A program made the position numbers and the translations under genes. 64,000 nucleotides of DNA from Hennigella sp049177145 (GTDB lineage Bacteria > Bacillota_I > Bacilli_A > Mycoplasmatales > Mycoplasmoidaceae): assembly GCA_049177145.1 (NCBI GenBank), contig CP185406.1, positions 310,001 through 374,000 on the forward strand, given 5' to 3'. The stretch's first letter is position 1. The number at the start of each line of letters is the position of its first letter. Below, piece after piece: positions 1-10,238 of the stretch. The notes beneath the pieces are model-generated. The model worked only from the letters and a program-made list of their open reading frames with translations. It searched no databases and had not been told where the DNA came from.

Positions 1-84
1 TTGAATGATATATTTGGCATAAGCACCAAATGATTCACTCATGATATTTTCTATAGGAATATTTTTATTATTTTCGTGTGCCAT
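1..84 (-). CDS. parC: DNA topoisomerase IV subunit A (N-terminal fragment, runs off window)
   Basis: Only the first 28 codons are present. The peptide begins MAHENN and continues to ESFGAYAKYIIQ, which matches the start of the ParC breakage-reunion domain (E-x-F-x-x-Y-[SA]-KYIIQ, normally followed by the RALPDVRDGLKP stretch, which would lie outside the window). GyrA has YAMSVIV at this place, so ParC is the better call. It starts 3 bases after the parE stop, as expected for a parE-parC operon. ParC would supply the cleavage tyrosine of topoisomerase IV, which decatenates daughter chromosomes. Confidence 0.85.
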   Translation of the reverse strand, partial: MAHENNKNIPIENIMSESFGAYAKYIIQ

Positions 85-87
85 AAT

Positions 88-1989
88 CTATTCCTCTAAA
101 TCGAATGAAATATTTTCATCGATTCATGTCTTTCTTAATGATGCATTGTCACCCATTAGGGTTGAAATTCTTCTTTCAGCTAAAGCTGCATCTTCAATAG
201 TGACCTTGATCATCTTACGATTTTCTTTAGCCATAGTAGTTTCTTTAAGTTGGTCTGCATTCATTTCACCAAGACCTTTGTATCTTTGAATTTCGCAAGA
301 TTTAAATTTACTCCTTAATTCTTCAAGTTCTTGTTCATTTCATGCATAAGCAAACTCTTTAGAGTTTTTCTTTGTTACTTTATATAAAGGAGCTAAAGCA
401 ATATATACATGTCCATTTTCAATTAACTTTCTCATGAAACGATAGAAGAAAGTTAATAACAAAATACGAATGTGGCTTCCATCGACGTCAGCATCTGTCA
501 TAATTACCACTTTGTGGTATCTTAATGCTTCTTCATCATAGTCTTCATTAATACCAGCACCTAATGCGAGAATGATTGTTGAAATTTCTTCATTATGCAA
601 TAAGTCAGATAATTTTGCTTTTTCAACGTTTAGAATCTTTCCACGCAGTGGTAAGATTGCTTGGTGTTTTTTATCTCTAGCTAATTTAGCTGAACCTCCA
701 GCTGAATCACCTTCAACTAAGAAGATTTCATTTAACTTAGCTTCTTTAGATTGAGCAGGAACTAATTTTCCTGAAAGGAAAGTTGCCTTATTTTCTTTAT
801 TTTTAAGTTTCTTAACTTCTTCTCTTGCTTTTCTTGCAGCAACTCTTGCATCTCTTGCAAGCAAAGCTTTATTAATAATCTTTGTAGCAGGACCTTTGTT
901 TTCTTCTAGTCAGAAACCAAATTGTTCACTAAACACTTGTTTAACTGCAGCATATGCTTCTTGTGTGAACAATTTATTTTTTGTTTGTCCTTCATATGCT
1001 ACTAATGATTCAGGAACTAGAACAGTGACTAACGCAGTTAGTCCTTCTCTTACATCAGCACCTTCAAAGTTTTTGTCTTTTTCTTTTAATAGACCATTCT
1101 TTCTAGAATAAGCATTGATAGTTTCTGTTAAGGCAGTTTTGAAAGCTGTTTCATGGCTTCCACCTTCTTTTGTTTTAACAGAGTTAGCAAAGCTAATGAT
1201 TGTTTCAGAAGAATCATTTACATATTGCAAAGCAATTTCAACTGATATCTTGTGGCTTTCACCTTTAAAGCTTGCAGCTTTATGAATTGGTGTTTTAGTT
1301 TCATTGATGTAATCAACATATTCAACAATGCCATTGTTGGCTACAAACTTATCTTCAGTTTTGTTAATTTCATCTTTGAAGACAACTGTTAAACCTTTAA
1401 AAAGGTAAGTTGCTTCTCTTACTCTTTCTTTTATTGTTGAAGGTTTGAATTCAACAGTTTTAAAAATAGTGTCATCTGGTTTGAAGTGTACTTCAGTACC
1501 AGTTTGATTTGTTGTACCAATTTCTTTTAATGGTTGATCAATCTTTCCACCATTGATATATTTAGCTTCAAATACTTTTCTACCACGGTAGACAGTAACA
1601 TTACATCATTTACTTAAAGCATTTACAACAGATGAACCTACACCGTGTAAACCACCAGCTGAGTGATAGGCCGAGTCATCAAACTTACCTCCAGCATGTA
1701 ATGTTGTAAATACTGTATCTACAGTAGATAATCCGGTTGTTTCATTTTTTCCGGTTGGAATACCACGACCATTATCTCTTATCGAGATAGATCCGTCTTT
1801 TTTTAGAATAATTGTAATTAAGTCAGCATTACCTGCTAACACTTCATCTACTGAGTTGTCAAAGATTTCTCATACTAGATGGTGTAAACCATAGGTGTCG
1901 GTAGAACCAATATACATCCCTGGTCTTTTTCTAACAGGTTCAAGGCCTTCCAAAACCTTGATGTTTTCATCAGTATAATTTCTAATCAT
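88..1989 (-). CDS. parE: DNA topoisomerase IV subunit B
   Basis: A 633-residue ATPase subunit of type IIA topoisomerase. The N-terminal GHKL ATPase domain has DNGRGIP at residues 72-78 and the GGLHGVG lid motif near 117. The TOPRIM domain has EGDSAGG at 426-432 and the metal-binding DADVDG at 499-504. UGA codes Trp at residue 40 and elsewhere. GyrB is the paralogue to exclude: the downstream partner has the ParC-type YAKYIIQ start, which favours ParE. The start is the ATG next to a 29-base inverted repeat shared with the divergent pncB promoter. The length is usual for ParE. Confidence 0.88.
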
Positions 1990-1994
1990 ATAGG

Positions 1995-2023
1995 TTAATT
2001 ATAAATTGAAAATTTATAATTAA
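1995..2023. repeat. 29-base inverted repeat in the parE/pncB divergent promoter
   Basis: Two perfect 13-base arms (TTAATTATAAATT and its complement) flank GAA. The repeat ends 5 bases before the parE start codon and overlaps the pncB -35/-10 region, so it could be an operator for both genes. It is AT-only apart from the centre, so chance is not excluded. Confidence 0.5.
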
Positions 2024-2033
2024 ATAATATAAT
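2006..2033 (+). promoter_or_regulatory. pncB promoter, probably giving a leaderless mRNA
   Basis: TTGAAA (2006-2011), a 16-base spacer and TATAAT (2028-2033) form a near-consensus sigma-A promoter. The expected start of transcription is at about 2040, directly at the ATG of pncB (2041), and no Shine-Dalgarno sequence is visible. Confidence 0.65.
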
Positions 2034-2040
2034 TATTGAA

Positions 2041-3078
2041 ATGAAAAAAGTTCACGAATTAAAGAAAATTTTACGTGGTAATTACACTGCGTTATATCTA
2101 ACCAAAACTAAAAAGATTTTAGACAGTAACAAAGTTAAAAATCTTTCCATTATTAGATTTACTCACTTCCATAAAGAACCTATATATGTTTGTGGTATTG
2201 AACATTGTGTTCAATTCCTTAAAAAAGTATCTGGAATCTTTAAAGTTTACGGAGTAAAAGATGGTGATTTGGTTGAGGCTGGAAAACCTATTTTAGTTAT
2301 GGAAGGTGACTATAGAAAAATTGCTGAATACGAATCAGTAATTGATGGTATTTTAGCTCGAGAATCATCTATTTGCAACCATGTAAAGCAAGCTTTAAAA
2401 TTCATTAAACCTAACCAATTAATCTTCATGGCTGATCGTGCAGATTTATATCTTGCACAACCATATGATGGTTATGCTGCATGAGTTGGTGGATTAAACA
2501 TTTTTACAACTAAAGCTCATACTGAGCTTATTGATGATCCAAAGGTTAAAGTTGTTGGTACAATGCCTCATGCTTTGATCCAACAATTTAACGGAAATTT
2601 AAATAAAGCATTATGAGCTTATCACAAAACTTTTCCAAAGGAAAAGTTATCTGCATTAATTGATTATCATAATGATGTAGTTAATGAAATTAAACATATT
2701 GATAAACAATTAAAACCTTATATAGAGTCAATACGAATTGATACATCAATTCGTATGTGTGATAAATCATTAGTGAACAAACCTGAAAATCATGGTGTTT
2801 GTAAACAATTAGTATTCAATGCTCGTAAAGCTTTGGATGAAAATGGCATGAAAGATGTAAAGATTATTGTTTCTAGTGGATTCACAGTAAACAAAATCAA
2901 AGATTTTGCAAGAAGCAATGTTCCAGTTGATCGTTTTGGTCTTGGAAAATCACTGGTTGAAGTTGATGTAAACATCACTGGTGACTTAGTGTATTTAAAT
3001 AATAAACCTGAAGCAAAAACAGGCAGAGAAGTCAAAATTAACCATAAAGATCTAAATAAATTAAATATATATATTTAA
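2041..3078 (+). CDS. pncB: Nicotinate phosphoribosyltransferase
   Basis: 345 residues. The protein makes nicotinate mononucleotide from nicotinate and PRPP, the entry to NAD in organisms that salvage niacin. Visible family features are the N-terminal ALYLTKT and the TFHFH-like segment, an IRIDTS segment near residue 233 in the place of the family IRLDSGD motif, an IIVSSGF strand near 278, and RFGLGKSL near 300 corresponding to the phosphate-binding FGVGT region. Trp is coded by UGA at two or more sites. The enzyme uses PRPP, which is made by prs elsewhere in this window. It stands alone, divergent from parE, with a strong promoter. Confidence 0.85.
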
Positions 3079-3135
3079 CAAAAAATATATTAAAAAATTT
3101 TATTTTTAGAATATATAAGTTAAATATATTTATTT

Positions 3136-4113
3136 ATGGCAAACGAAGAATACAAAACAACGGTAATATCTTACGATGAGAGACAACCAGAAATAAAAGT
3201 TGCAAAAGAAGAGACGGTAAAACCTAATCTTCAAAATATTTTGTTTAATGTTACAACTAAAGTTCCTCACGTTACTCAAACATTACCTACAGTTAAAGTA
3301 GAAACTGAAGAAACAACAACTAAAGTTGATTTACGTTCTATAGAAAAAATAAATAAGCATGGAGATGCTTTACCTAGATTCTATATTCGTGAATACAAAC
3401 GTTCAGGAAGATTAGTTGCACTATGAGGAATAATTACCGCTATTTGTGCAGCATTAGAAATTTGAGCTATGGTTGCTATCATTCAAAGTAATGTTAGTAA
3501 CTGAGCTTGTCTAACATTAATTCCTGCCATAACACTTTGTGTTGCTTTCTTTATCATTTACTTAAACAACTGATTAAACTTTAGAAATGAAGCAAGGAAC
3601 GTAGACTTTACTCAAGGTAAAATTCCAACTATCAGTGTAATGAAGTTATATAAACGTTTAAAAACTGCACACATCAATGTTAACTGGTTCTGTGGTTTAA
3701 CATACATTGGTGGTGGTCTTGCAATACTTATTACTTACATCGTAGGATGAGCTATTGGTGGATGCAGACCAGAAGCTTGGGGTGTATTAGATCCAAACTA
3801 TGGTCCGTTTGTAAATACTTGTGGTTCATCATTGCTTATTACTGTAATAGTTTGTGCTGCAGCCATGATTATCGCATTCTTCTTACATGTTATCTTGTTA
3901 GTAACAAACTATACTAGAGCAGCTAAGATCGATAACTTCTACTCTGTTCAAATTGTTTCTGATGAAGAATTAACTGCTTTAAAGAAAAAGAAAAACAAGA
4001 GAGACTTAATCATCTTCCTTGCTGTGATAATGGTTATTGTGTTAGTTGGTTTACTAATTTATAAATTAGTTAAATCTAGAAAAGTAAACAATACAGTAAC
4101 AATTAATAACTAA
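3136..4113 (+). CDS. Conserved-looking integral membrane protein, function unknown
   Basis: 325 residues. A hydrophilic N-terminal region of about 90 residues, rich in Thr, Glu and Lys, is followed by five predicted membrane segments (about 95-117, 123-142, 182-206, 233-258 and 290-312) and a short basic C-terminus. The loop between helices 3 and 4 has two Cys residues and a GCRPEAWG segment. I recognise no family. Codon use, including UGA for Trp, matches the neighbours. No clear Shine-Dalgarno sequence precedes the ATG; AT-rich -10-like sequence lies directly upstream, so a leaderless transcript is possible. It ends back to back with rpe, with no base between the two stop codons. Confidence 0.7.
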
Positions 4114-4764
4114 TTACTTTAATTTACTAAATTCATCAAGATATTGATCCATGTGATCAATATTTTTAAAGAATCAACTACCAGTTACAAATCAATCAAT
4201 TTGATTGTATAGTTTTTTAATGTAATCAAAGTTGATACCACCATCAATCTGAATAATCAAATCTGGCTTTTGTTTCTTTGCTTGAACTGCAATTGCTAGA
4301 TTATCTAATGCCTTTTCAATAAAGCCCTGACCTGCTCAACCTGGTTCTACTGACATAATTAGAATAATGTCAGCAAAAGCAAACAATTTTTTATATTGAT
4401 TTAAATCAGTGCTTGGTTTAACTGAAAAACCAGCAAGCATTCCATAAGAATGAATCTTATCAATTAATACTTTTGCTTGTTCTATATTTTGAGATTCAGC
4501 ATGGAAAGTTATTGAGTTAGCATTAGAATCTTTATATTTTTCAATTCATTCATTTGGTTGGGCTACCATTAAGTGAATGTTTGGTTTAATACCTAACATT
4601 TGTAAATCTTTTAAATATTCAGTTGTTAAAGCTGTTGGTGGAACAAACTTGCCATCCATAACATCATAATGAACAAATGGAAGATTAAAATCTTTAATCT
4701 TTTTCAATTGCTCAAAAGCTTTGTCTTTATTAATGCTTAATAATGATGGCTCAATTAGTTTCAT
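4114..4764 (-). CDS. rpe: Ribulose-phosphate 3-epimerase
   Basis: 216 residues, a TIM barrel that interconverts ribulose 5-phosphate and xylulose 5-phosphate in the pentose phosphate pathway. Visible signatures are EPSLLS at the start, HYDVMDGKFVP near residue 33 with the metal-binding HxD, IHLMV near 64, SVEPGWAGQGF near 138 (family consensus V-x-PGFGGQ, here with Trp from UGA), and QIDGGIN near 172. Length is typical. It is the last gene of a lysS / AsnA-like / rpe operon, preceded by an AAGGAT ribosome site. Confidence 0.9.
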
Positions 4765-4773
4765 GATTTATCC

Positions 4774-5775
4774 TTAGAATATTTCAATCTTTTCTTTGTT
4801 GACAAAGTCAATAAATTCATCTGGTCAAACTGATTTGACAACTTCTGCTAAATGAACTTTATCTAAGAAAAAGAAAAGCAAGTTTGTAAAGTTAATAACT
4901 AATGATATGTTTGTTGGATGATCTTTTTCAAAGATCCTTGAATCATACAACTCATTTGTAATTTCATAAGGGTTTGTGTCTAATAATTGGTTTTTAGAAA
5001 CGATACCTTCCGGTCTTTTGCAAACATTTATCAAATGGATAGGTTTGTTGTTTATTTCATCATAAACATATAAACCACAAGATAGTTCGCTATCTTGTGC
5101 GGTTGGAATGAAAGCGCTAAGTGTCTTTCCGGATCTTAACTTCTTAATATTATTTTGAACAATAACAAATTTGTGTTCAGAACAATAATGTGTGAATGCT
5201 TCTTCCAAAGTTAAGGTTGGATATAAACTTTCAATCTTTTGTGCATCAATAACAGCAAAGTTAACTGTGTTAGATTTATGTTTATCTAAAACATGAATAC
5301 TTTTTAAATCATTGCTGTTAGCAATATTTGTTAAAGCTGCATACGTTTCTCTTATTAATGTTGCAAAATAATCAATGTTCAAATTAATTGGCATTGAAAG
5401 TTCAACAGCAATTTCTCAATTAATTATTGAATCAAGATTGGTTTGTTTTGCATCTCTACGAATAAATGGAGTAAATGTTGCAATGTGTTGATTCTTAAAT
5501 GTATTACTTAAAAGTAATAAGTAATTGTCTTGAGCAGAGTTAAACATGAAAATAGAATTGTTTGGTTTGTTATCAAAACTAATAACTCTATCACCATTTA
5601 CATAAGCTAATGATGATTGTTTGTTATCAACAACCATTGCAGGATCAACATAAACACATTTATATTTGTTGTTCAAATATTCAAAGATTTTATTCTTCAA
5701 AATAGAAGAATAGATTATTGTATTCTTTACATTTACTTTTGGTTCATATGCAAAAGGAAACTTAAATCTTTTCAT
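4774..5775 (-). CDS. AsnA-like protein (aspartate-ammonia ligase fold) with degenerate active site
   Basis: 333 residues, the length of AsnA (330 in E. coli). By eye it aligns collinearly with AsnA over the whole length: the VDPAMVVD segment near 43, a motif 2-like TPFIRRDA (102-109) keeping the Arg, the NLDSI segment that follows, and a C-terminal HLAEVVKSVWPDEF (308-321) matching AsnA HIGEVQASVWPDE. Class II motif 3, GGGIGQSR in AsnA, is replaced by NISLVINFTN (289-298), so all glycines and the ATP-binding Arg are gone. The Asp and Gln that act in catalysis also appear substituted. It is therefore unlikely to make asparagine and may be a regulatory or RNA/amino-acid-sensing relic. It sits 3 bases after lysS. 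Confidence 0.7.
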
Positions 5776-5778
5776 TAA

Positions 5779-7257
5779 TTATTTAGCATCCTTCATGTGA
5801 GGGAAAAGTAAAACATCTCTGATAGATTCTTTTCCAGTTAATAGCATTACTAATCTATCAATGCCTATTCCAACACCACCAGTTGGTGCTAATCCATATT
5901 CTAGTGCGTCAATATATTCCATATCAACTTCGTTGGCTTCGCTATTTCCCATTTCTTTTTCTTTGATTTGAGCTTCAAATCTTTCTAATTGATCAATTGG
6001 ATCATTTAATTCAGAGAAAGCATTAGCATATTCTTTTTGACAAATGAATAATTCAAATCTTCTAACTAATCTTGGATCCTTTGGATCTTTCTTAGCTAAA
6101 GGAGAAATATCAATAGGATGTTCAGTTATGAAAACTGGTTGTTGACATTTTTCTTCACAATACTTTTCAAAGAACATTGAAATAACATGTCCTCTTGTGT
6201 GTTGATGAGGCAAAAGTTCAATACCATCTTTCTTTGCTAACTCAACAGCCTCTTTATCTGTCTTGATTTTATTAAAATCAATTTTAGCAACATCTTTGAT
6301 CATATCAATCATAGATATTCTCTTAAATGGTTTTGAAAAATCAATTTCTACACCTTTGTATGTAAGTTTTTCTTTGCCAAGTTTTTTAGCAACATACTTA
6401 ATAATGTTTTCAGTTAAGTCCATCATATCTTCTAGATTTGCGTAAGCTTGATAAGCTTCAATAGAAGTGAATTCAGGGTTATGCATTGGATCCATACCTT
6501 CGTTTCTAAAGATACGTCCCATTTCATAAACCTTTTCAAAACCACCAACAATTAATTTTTTAAGAGGAAGTTCTGTTGCTATTCTTAAGTAATAGTTTCT
6601 GTCAAGAGTATTGTGATGAGTTGTAAATGGTCTAGCAGCTGCTCCACCTAATTTAGGTGAAAGGATTGGTGTTTCAACTTCAAGGAAGTCTTGGCTAGAC
6701 ATATATTCACGAATGTATTGTAAAATCTTTGTTCTAGCAACAAAAGTATTTAGACTGTCACGATTAGTCATTAAATCAAGATATCTTTTTCTTGCTCTAA
6801 TTTCTTCATCAGCTAATCCATGGAACTTTTCAGGTAGAGGAATTAGTGATTTAGCTAAGATTACAAAATCAGTAACTTTAATAGTTACTTGTCCTGTCAT
6901 AGTCTTCATTGGTGTTCCAGTAATACCAACTATGTCTCCTAAGTCTAATATTTGTTTAAACATTTGGAATTTGTCTGGATCAAATGTTTTCTTGTTGATA
7001 TAAAATTGTAATTCACCAGAAAAGTCAGAGATGACACCAAAAGTTTGTCTAATGGCCATTACTCTTCCAGCAACTTTAATTACATCTTTGTTTTCTTGTA
7101 GTTGCTCATGACTAAATTTGTCATAAGCTTTAATAAAGCTAGCACATGTATGTGTTCTATCAAATTTTTCAATTGTATATGGGTTCTTCCCCATTTCAAT
7201 TAATTTTTGTAACTTTGTTCTTCTAGCTTGTTCTTGGTCGTTAAATTTACGTTCCAT
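5779..7257 (-). CDS. lysS: Lysyl-tRNA synthetase, class II
   Basis: 492 residues, full length. It charges tRNA-Lys; a tRNA-Lys(TTT) gene is in this window at 54225. An N-terminal OB-fold anticodon-binding domain (about 55-150) is followed by the class II core. Motif 2 is seen as FRNEGMDPMHNPEF near residue 250 and motif 3 as GGVGIGIDRLVML near 466. The coding sequence is unusual here in having no internal UGA. It is probably the first gene of an operon with the AsnA-like gene and rpe; the region upstream (7258-7327) carries AT-rich promoter-like sequence and the hpf terminator. Confidence 0.95.
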   Translation of the reverse strand: MERKFNDQEQARRTKLQKLIEMGKNPYTIEKFDRTHTCASFIKAYDKFSHEQLQENKDVIKVAGRVMAIRQTFGVISDFSGELQFYINKKTFDPDKFQMFKQILDLGDIVGITGTPMKTMTGQVTIKVTDFVILAKSLIPLPEKFHGLADEEIRARKRYLDLMTNRDSLNTFVARTKILQYIREYMSSQDFLEVETPILSPKLGGAAARPFTTHHNTLDRNYYLRIATELPLKKLIVGGFEKVYEMGRIFRNEGMDPMHNPEFTSIEAYQAYANLEDMMDLTENIIKYVAKKLGKEKLTYKGVEIDFSKPFKRISMIDMIKDVAKIDFNKIKTDKEAVELAKKDGIELLPHQHTRGHVISMFFEKYCEEKCQQPVFITEHPIDISPLAKKDPKDPRLVRRFELFICQKEYANAFSELNDPIDQLERFEAQIKEKEMGNSEANEVDMEYIDALEYGLAPTGGVGIGIDRLVMLLTGKESIRDVLLFPHMKDAK

Positions 7258-7316
7258 TGTTTCACCTATATATGAATTAATTATATAAGTAAAAAAGATA
7301 ATAATTTGATAACAAA

Positions 7317-7340
7317 TGAAAAAGAGGTTATTTTCCTCTT
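7317..7340 (-). terminator. Terminator of the DJ-1/hpf transcript
   Basis: On the minus strand AAGAGG, a 7-base loop and CCTCTTTTT form a hairpin with a U tract. The hpf stop codon lies in the loop. Confidence 0.7.
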
Positions 7341-7627
7341 CTCATTTTTGTCTTTGCACGACGTAGTTGATCTTCTAACTTATCTAGAGCTAAATTGGTT
7401 GCACCATAGATTGTATTTCCTGTTGCTTCAGCTCTTAAAATATTTTTTCCTTTAACATGAGCATTAATTCTTGTTTTGAAAATGTTCCGTTTATCATAGT
7501 GAACAATTTCAACTTTAATGTTCTCATTTATAAAATTATATTTAGCTAGGGAAGATAGAATATCTTCTACACCGGCTTCAACTGCTTTCGAACGATCGCA
7601 GTCTTTCCATCTTATTTGTAAGTTCAT
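7328..7627 (-). CDS. hpf: Ribosome hibernation promoting factor (short form)
   Basis: 99 residues of the HPF/RaiA (YfiA) beta-alpha-beta-beta-beta-alpha fold: MNLQIRWKDC start, HVKGKNILRAEATGNTIYGA in the middle and a basic C-terminal helix LEDQLRRAKTKMRRGK. It binds the 30S A and P site region during slow growth and protects idle ribosomes. Only the N-terminal ribosome-binding domain is present; the C-terminal dimerisation domain of long HPF is missing, so 100S formation would need another factor. It follows the DJ-1 gene by 17 bases, which suggests a shared stress transcript. Confidence 0.85.
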   Translation of the reverse strand: MNLQIRWKDCDRSKAVEAGVEDILSSLAKYNFINENIKVEIVHYDKRNIFKTRINAHVKGKNILRAEATGNTIYGATNLALDKLEDQLRRAKTKMRRGK

Positions 7628-7644
7628 TTAATCTCTTCCTATTT

Positions 7645-8199
7645 TCAATACTTGTAACAAATTTCTTTTGCTACTTCTCTAGCTTTTGCTGGACTAACAA
7701 ACTTGCTAATCACAGTCAAAGCAAAGTCAATTGTTGTACCTGCTGCTTTTGAAGTTATAAAGTTTTTGTCTATGACAATGTCTTGTTTAACATGGTGTTT
7801 TAAGCCCGCTTCATAACCTGGGTAGCAAGTAACTTTTACGTTATCAATGATACCAAGTTGGTTTAACACTGTTGGAGCAGCACAGTTGGCCATAATAATG
7901 ACTTTGCTCTTTGCTACTTTACGTAAATGTGAAACTAACTTAGCACATTGTACTGGGTCTAAAAAAGAACTGCAACCTTTACCTCCAGGTAAATAGATTG
8001 CAGAATACTTAGATAGATTTTCCTTTGCTAAAATGTCGTCGCACGACAAGTGCACTCCATTTTGCATTATCAAACTCTTTTTCTTTTCGATAGAAATTAT
8101 TTGAACGCTCATACCTGCTCTTCGTCAGATATCAGCTGGAATGATTACTTCCATTTCCTCGCATTTATTCGCGACAATTATTGCGATTGATGTTTTCAT
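7645..8199 (-). CDS. DJ-1/PfpI (YajL-type) family protein
   Basis: 184 residues of the class I glutamine amidotransferase-like superfamily. Seen directly: KCEEMEVIIPADIWRRAG near 12-29 with the Glu pair that activates the nucleophile, LPGG near 70, and the nucleophile-elbow Cys106 in MANCAAPTVL (YajL has AICAAP). A conserved SKAAGTTIDFAL segment lies near 143-155. Family members are redox-sensitive chaperones or deglycases. The start is the ATG at 8199, which includes the conserved N-terminal strand; the Trp in this strand is UGA. The -10 box overlaps a 25-base palindrome and the transcript should be nearly leaderless. hpf follows. Confidence 0.88.
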
Positions 8200-8208
8200 A
8201 CACCTATA

Positions 8209-8233
8209 TTATAACTTATGTAATAAGTTATAA
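8209..8233 (-). promoter_or_regulatory. 25-base palindrome overlapping the DJ-1 gene promoter
   Basis: Perfect 11-base arms TTATAACTTAT and their complement flank GTA. The TATAAT -10 box (8208-8213) for the gene starting at 8199 lies at one edge, so a bound repressor would block the promoter. No U tract follows, which argues against a metG terminator. Confidence 0.6.
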
Positions 8234-8247
8234 ACATCTGTTTTTCG

Positions 8248-9786
8248 CTACTTGTTTACAATTCTTGCAAAAATAGGAGACAAATCACTGATTTTGTGTC
8301 CTTGCCAGTTTTTTCCAAGAACATCGAAATTTAGGGTCAAATTTAGAGCCTTTTCGATACCTACAGTTGTATTAACTAGGATTGGTTTTAGTAAAACCAT
8401 TAAGTTAATAGTACCTGTAAAGATAATGTTTAGAACGTTAGATAGAATTTGTTTTTTGCTTGGATCTTTAGCCAAAACTCATGGTTTAGAATCATCGATA
8501 TATTTGTTCAAAACATTGTATTGATTTTGGATAGCATCTAATAAATCATTGATAGCAAAATTTTCAATTTTGTCTTTGAATGATGAAACTAAGTTTTTAT
8601 CAGCTTTTAAAACTTTTTTATCTAATTCTGTCAATGATTTTTCATCAAAATTTGGTACAACATTTCCAAAATATTTCTTAATCATTCCAGATGTTCTTGT
8701 TGCCATGTTTCCATAGTTGTTTGCTAGTTGTGAATTGAATGTTTCAACAAACAAATCATGAGAGAAAATACCATCTTTTTCTAAAGAAACTTGTCTAACA
8801 ATGAAGTATCTAAATGCATCAGCACCATACTTGTTGATGTAGTCATATGGATCAATGATGTTGCCAAGAGATTTTGACATTTTTCCTTCTTTAGTAACTA
8901 CTCATCCGTGACTAATAATATGTGTTGGTAATCTTAATCCCAACATCTTTAACAAGATTGGTCAATAGATGCAGTGAAATCTAGTGATTTCCTTTGACAT
9001 TAAATGAACAACTTCTGTGTCTTTGTCAGCTCAGAATTTCTTAAAGTTGTTGTCATCTTTGGTTAAATAACCAAGACCTGATAGATAGCTTAACAAAGCA
9101 TCAATTCAAACATAAATAACATGGTTTGGTTTTTCTTTTGTTGGAATACCTCAAGTTATACTTGTTCTTGTTACAGATAGATCTTCTAGTCCTTTGTCAA
9201 TGAATGAACCAAGTAATTCATTTACACGTGCTTTTGGAATAATAAAATCTTTTTTAGCAAATTGTTCTTTAATCCAATTTGCAAAATCACTTACTTTCAA
9301 AAAGTAAGACTCTTCATTCTTTTCAATTAGTTCATGTCCAACTTTACAATAAAGTTTTCCTTCTTTTTCAACTGCTTGATCTTTTGTGTAGTTTTCTTCA
9401 CAGTTTACACAGTAAAGACCTTTTCAGTTACCTTCATAAATATATTTATTTTCTAGTAATTGACTAAAAGTTTTTTGTACAGTTTGTTCATGTACTTTAT
9501 CGGTTGTTCTAATGAAATTAGAATAATCAATATTTAAGTCTTTTCATAGTTTCTTAAAATTGTTTGAAACTTCATCCAACATTTGTTGAATTTGTTTGTT
9601 ATTCTTTTTTGCTGTATCAGCAATCTTTTGACCATGTTCATCCATTCCAGTTAAAAAGAACACGTCATAACCAATAGCTTTTTTATATCTAGCTATAACA
9701 TCAGCCAAGATAGTAGTATAAGCATGGCCAATGTGAGGTTTTCCAGAGGCATAATATATTGGTGTTGTAATAAACAATTTTTTCAT
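8248..9786 (-). CDS. metG: Methionyl-tRNA synthetase
   Basis: 512 residues, class Ia. The HIGH motif is PHIGHAY near residue 17, and KMSKS is near 300. A CVNCEENY segment near 125 and a later Cys belong to the connective zinc-knuckle region. The anticodon-binding helical domain is present, but the C-terminal EMAP/tRNA-binding domain of longer forms is absent, as is usual for small enzymes. UGA-coded Trp occur in several places. It charges both initiator and elongator tRNA-Met; fmt, which formylates the initiator, is at 51081. AT-rich promoter sequence lies between it and the ribosomal operon terminator. Confidence 0.95.
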
Positions 9787-9832
9787 AATATATATTTATT
9801 TTAATTTAAAAATATATTAAAAAAATATAAAT

Positions 9833-9858
9833 AAAAAATCATACCTTTTAGGTATGAT
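9833..9858 (-). terminator. Terminator of the S10-spc-alpha superoperon
   Basis: ATCATACC and its complement form an 8-base-pair stem with a short AT loop, followed on the minus strand by six U. It lies 10 bases past the rplQ stop codon. Confidence 0.85.
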
Positions 9859-9867
9859 CTTTAAGAA

Positions 9868-10227
9868 TTAAACTAATTGAATGATTGCCATCTTTGTGTT
9901 ATCACCAGCACGGTTGTCTAGCTTTAACACTCTAGTGTAACCACCTTTACGATCAGCATATTTCTTTGCTAATGTTGTAGTAAGTTTCTTTAGGATAGCT
10001 TGTTGATCCATTTGTTTGTTTTTAACAACAAATGACATAATTTCTTGCTTAGCTGCTAAAGTATTTTTCTTACCTAAAGTGATTAAGTGGTCAACATGTT
10101 TTCTTAGTTCTTTAGCTCTTGCTTGAGTTGTTTCAATGTAACCATAAACAATTACATCAGTAGCTTGTTGTCTGATTACCATATTTCTTCAAGCAGTGTT
10201 TTTTCTGTGAGTAATTACAAATGACAT
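9868..10227 (-). CDS. rplQ: Ribosomal protein L17
   Basis: 119 residues, normal length. The start MSFVITHRKNTAWRNMV differs somewhat from the common HRKLGRTSxHR start, and its Trp is UGA; the rest (ATDVIVYGYIETTQARAKELRK, shown in part here, then the C-terminal GDNTKMAIIQLV) is typical. It packs near the peptide exit tunnel of the 50S subunit. It is the last gene of the superoperon, 11 bases after rpoA and directly before a strong terminator. Confidence 0.93.
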
Positions 10228-10238
10228 AGTTTATCTCC

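Noticed and set aside
7258..7330. T-box riboswitch upstream of lysS, metG or argS
   Set aside because: The leaders are too short and have no T-box (TGGNACCGCG) or specifier structure.
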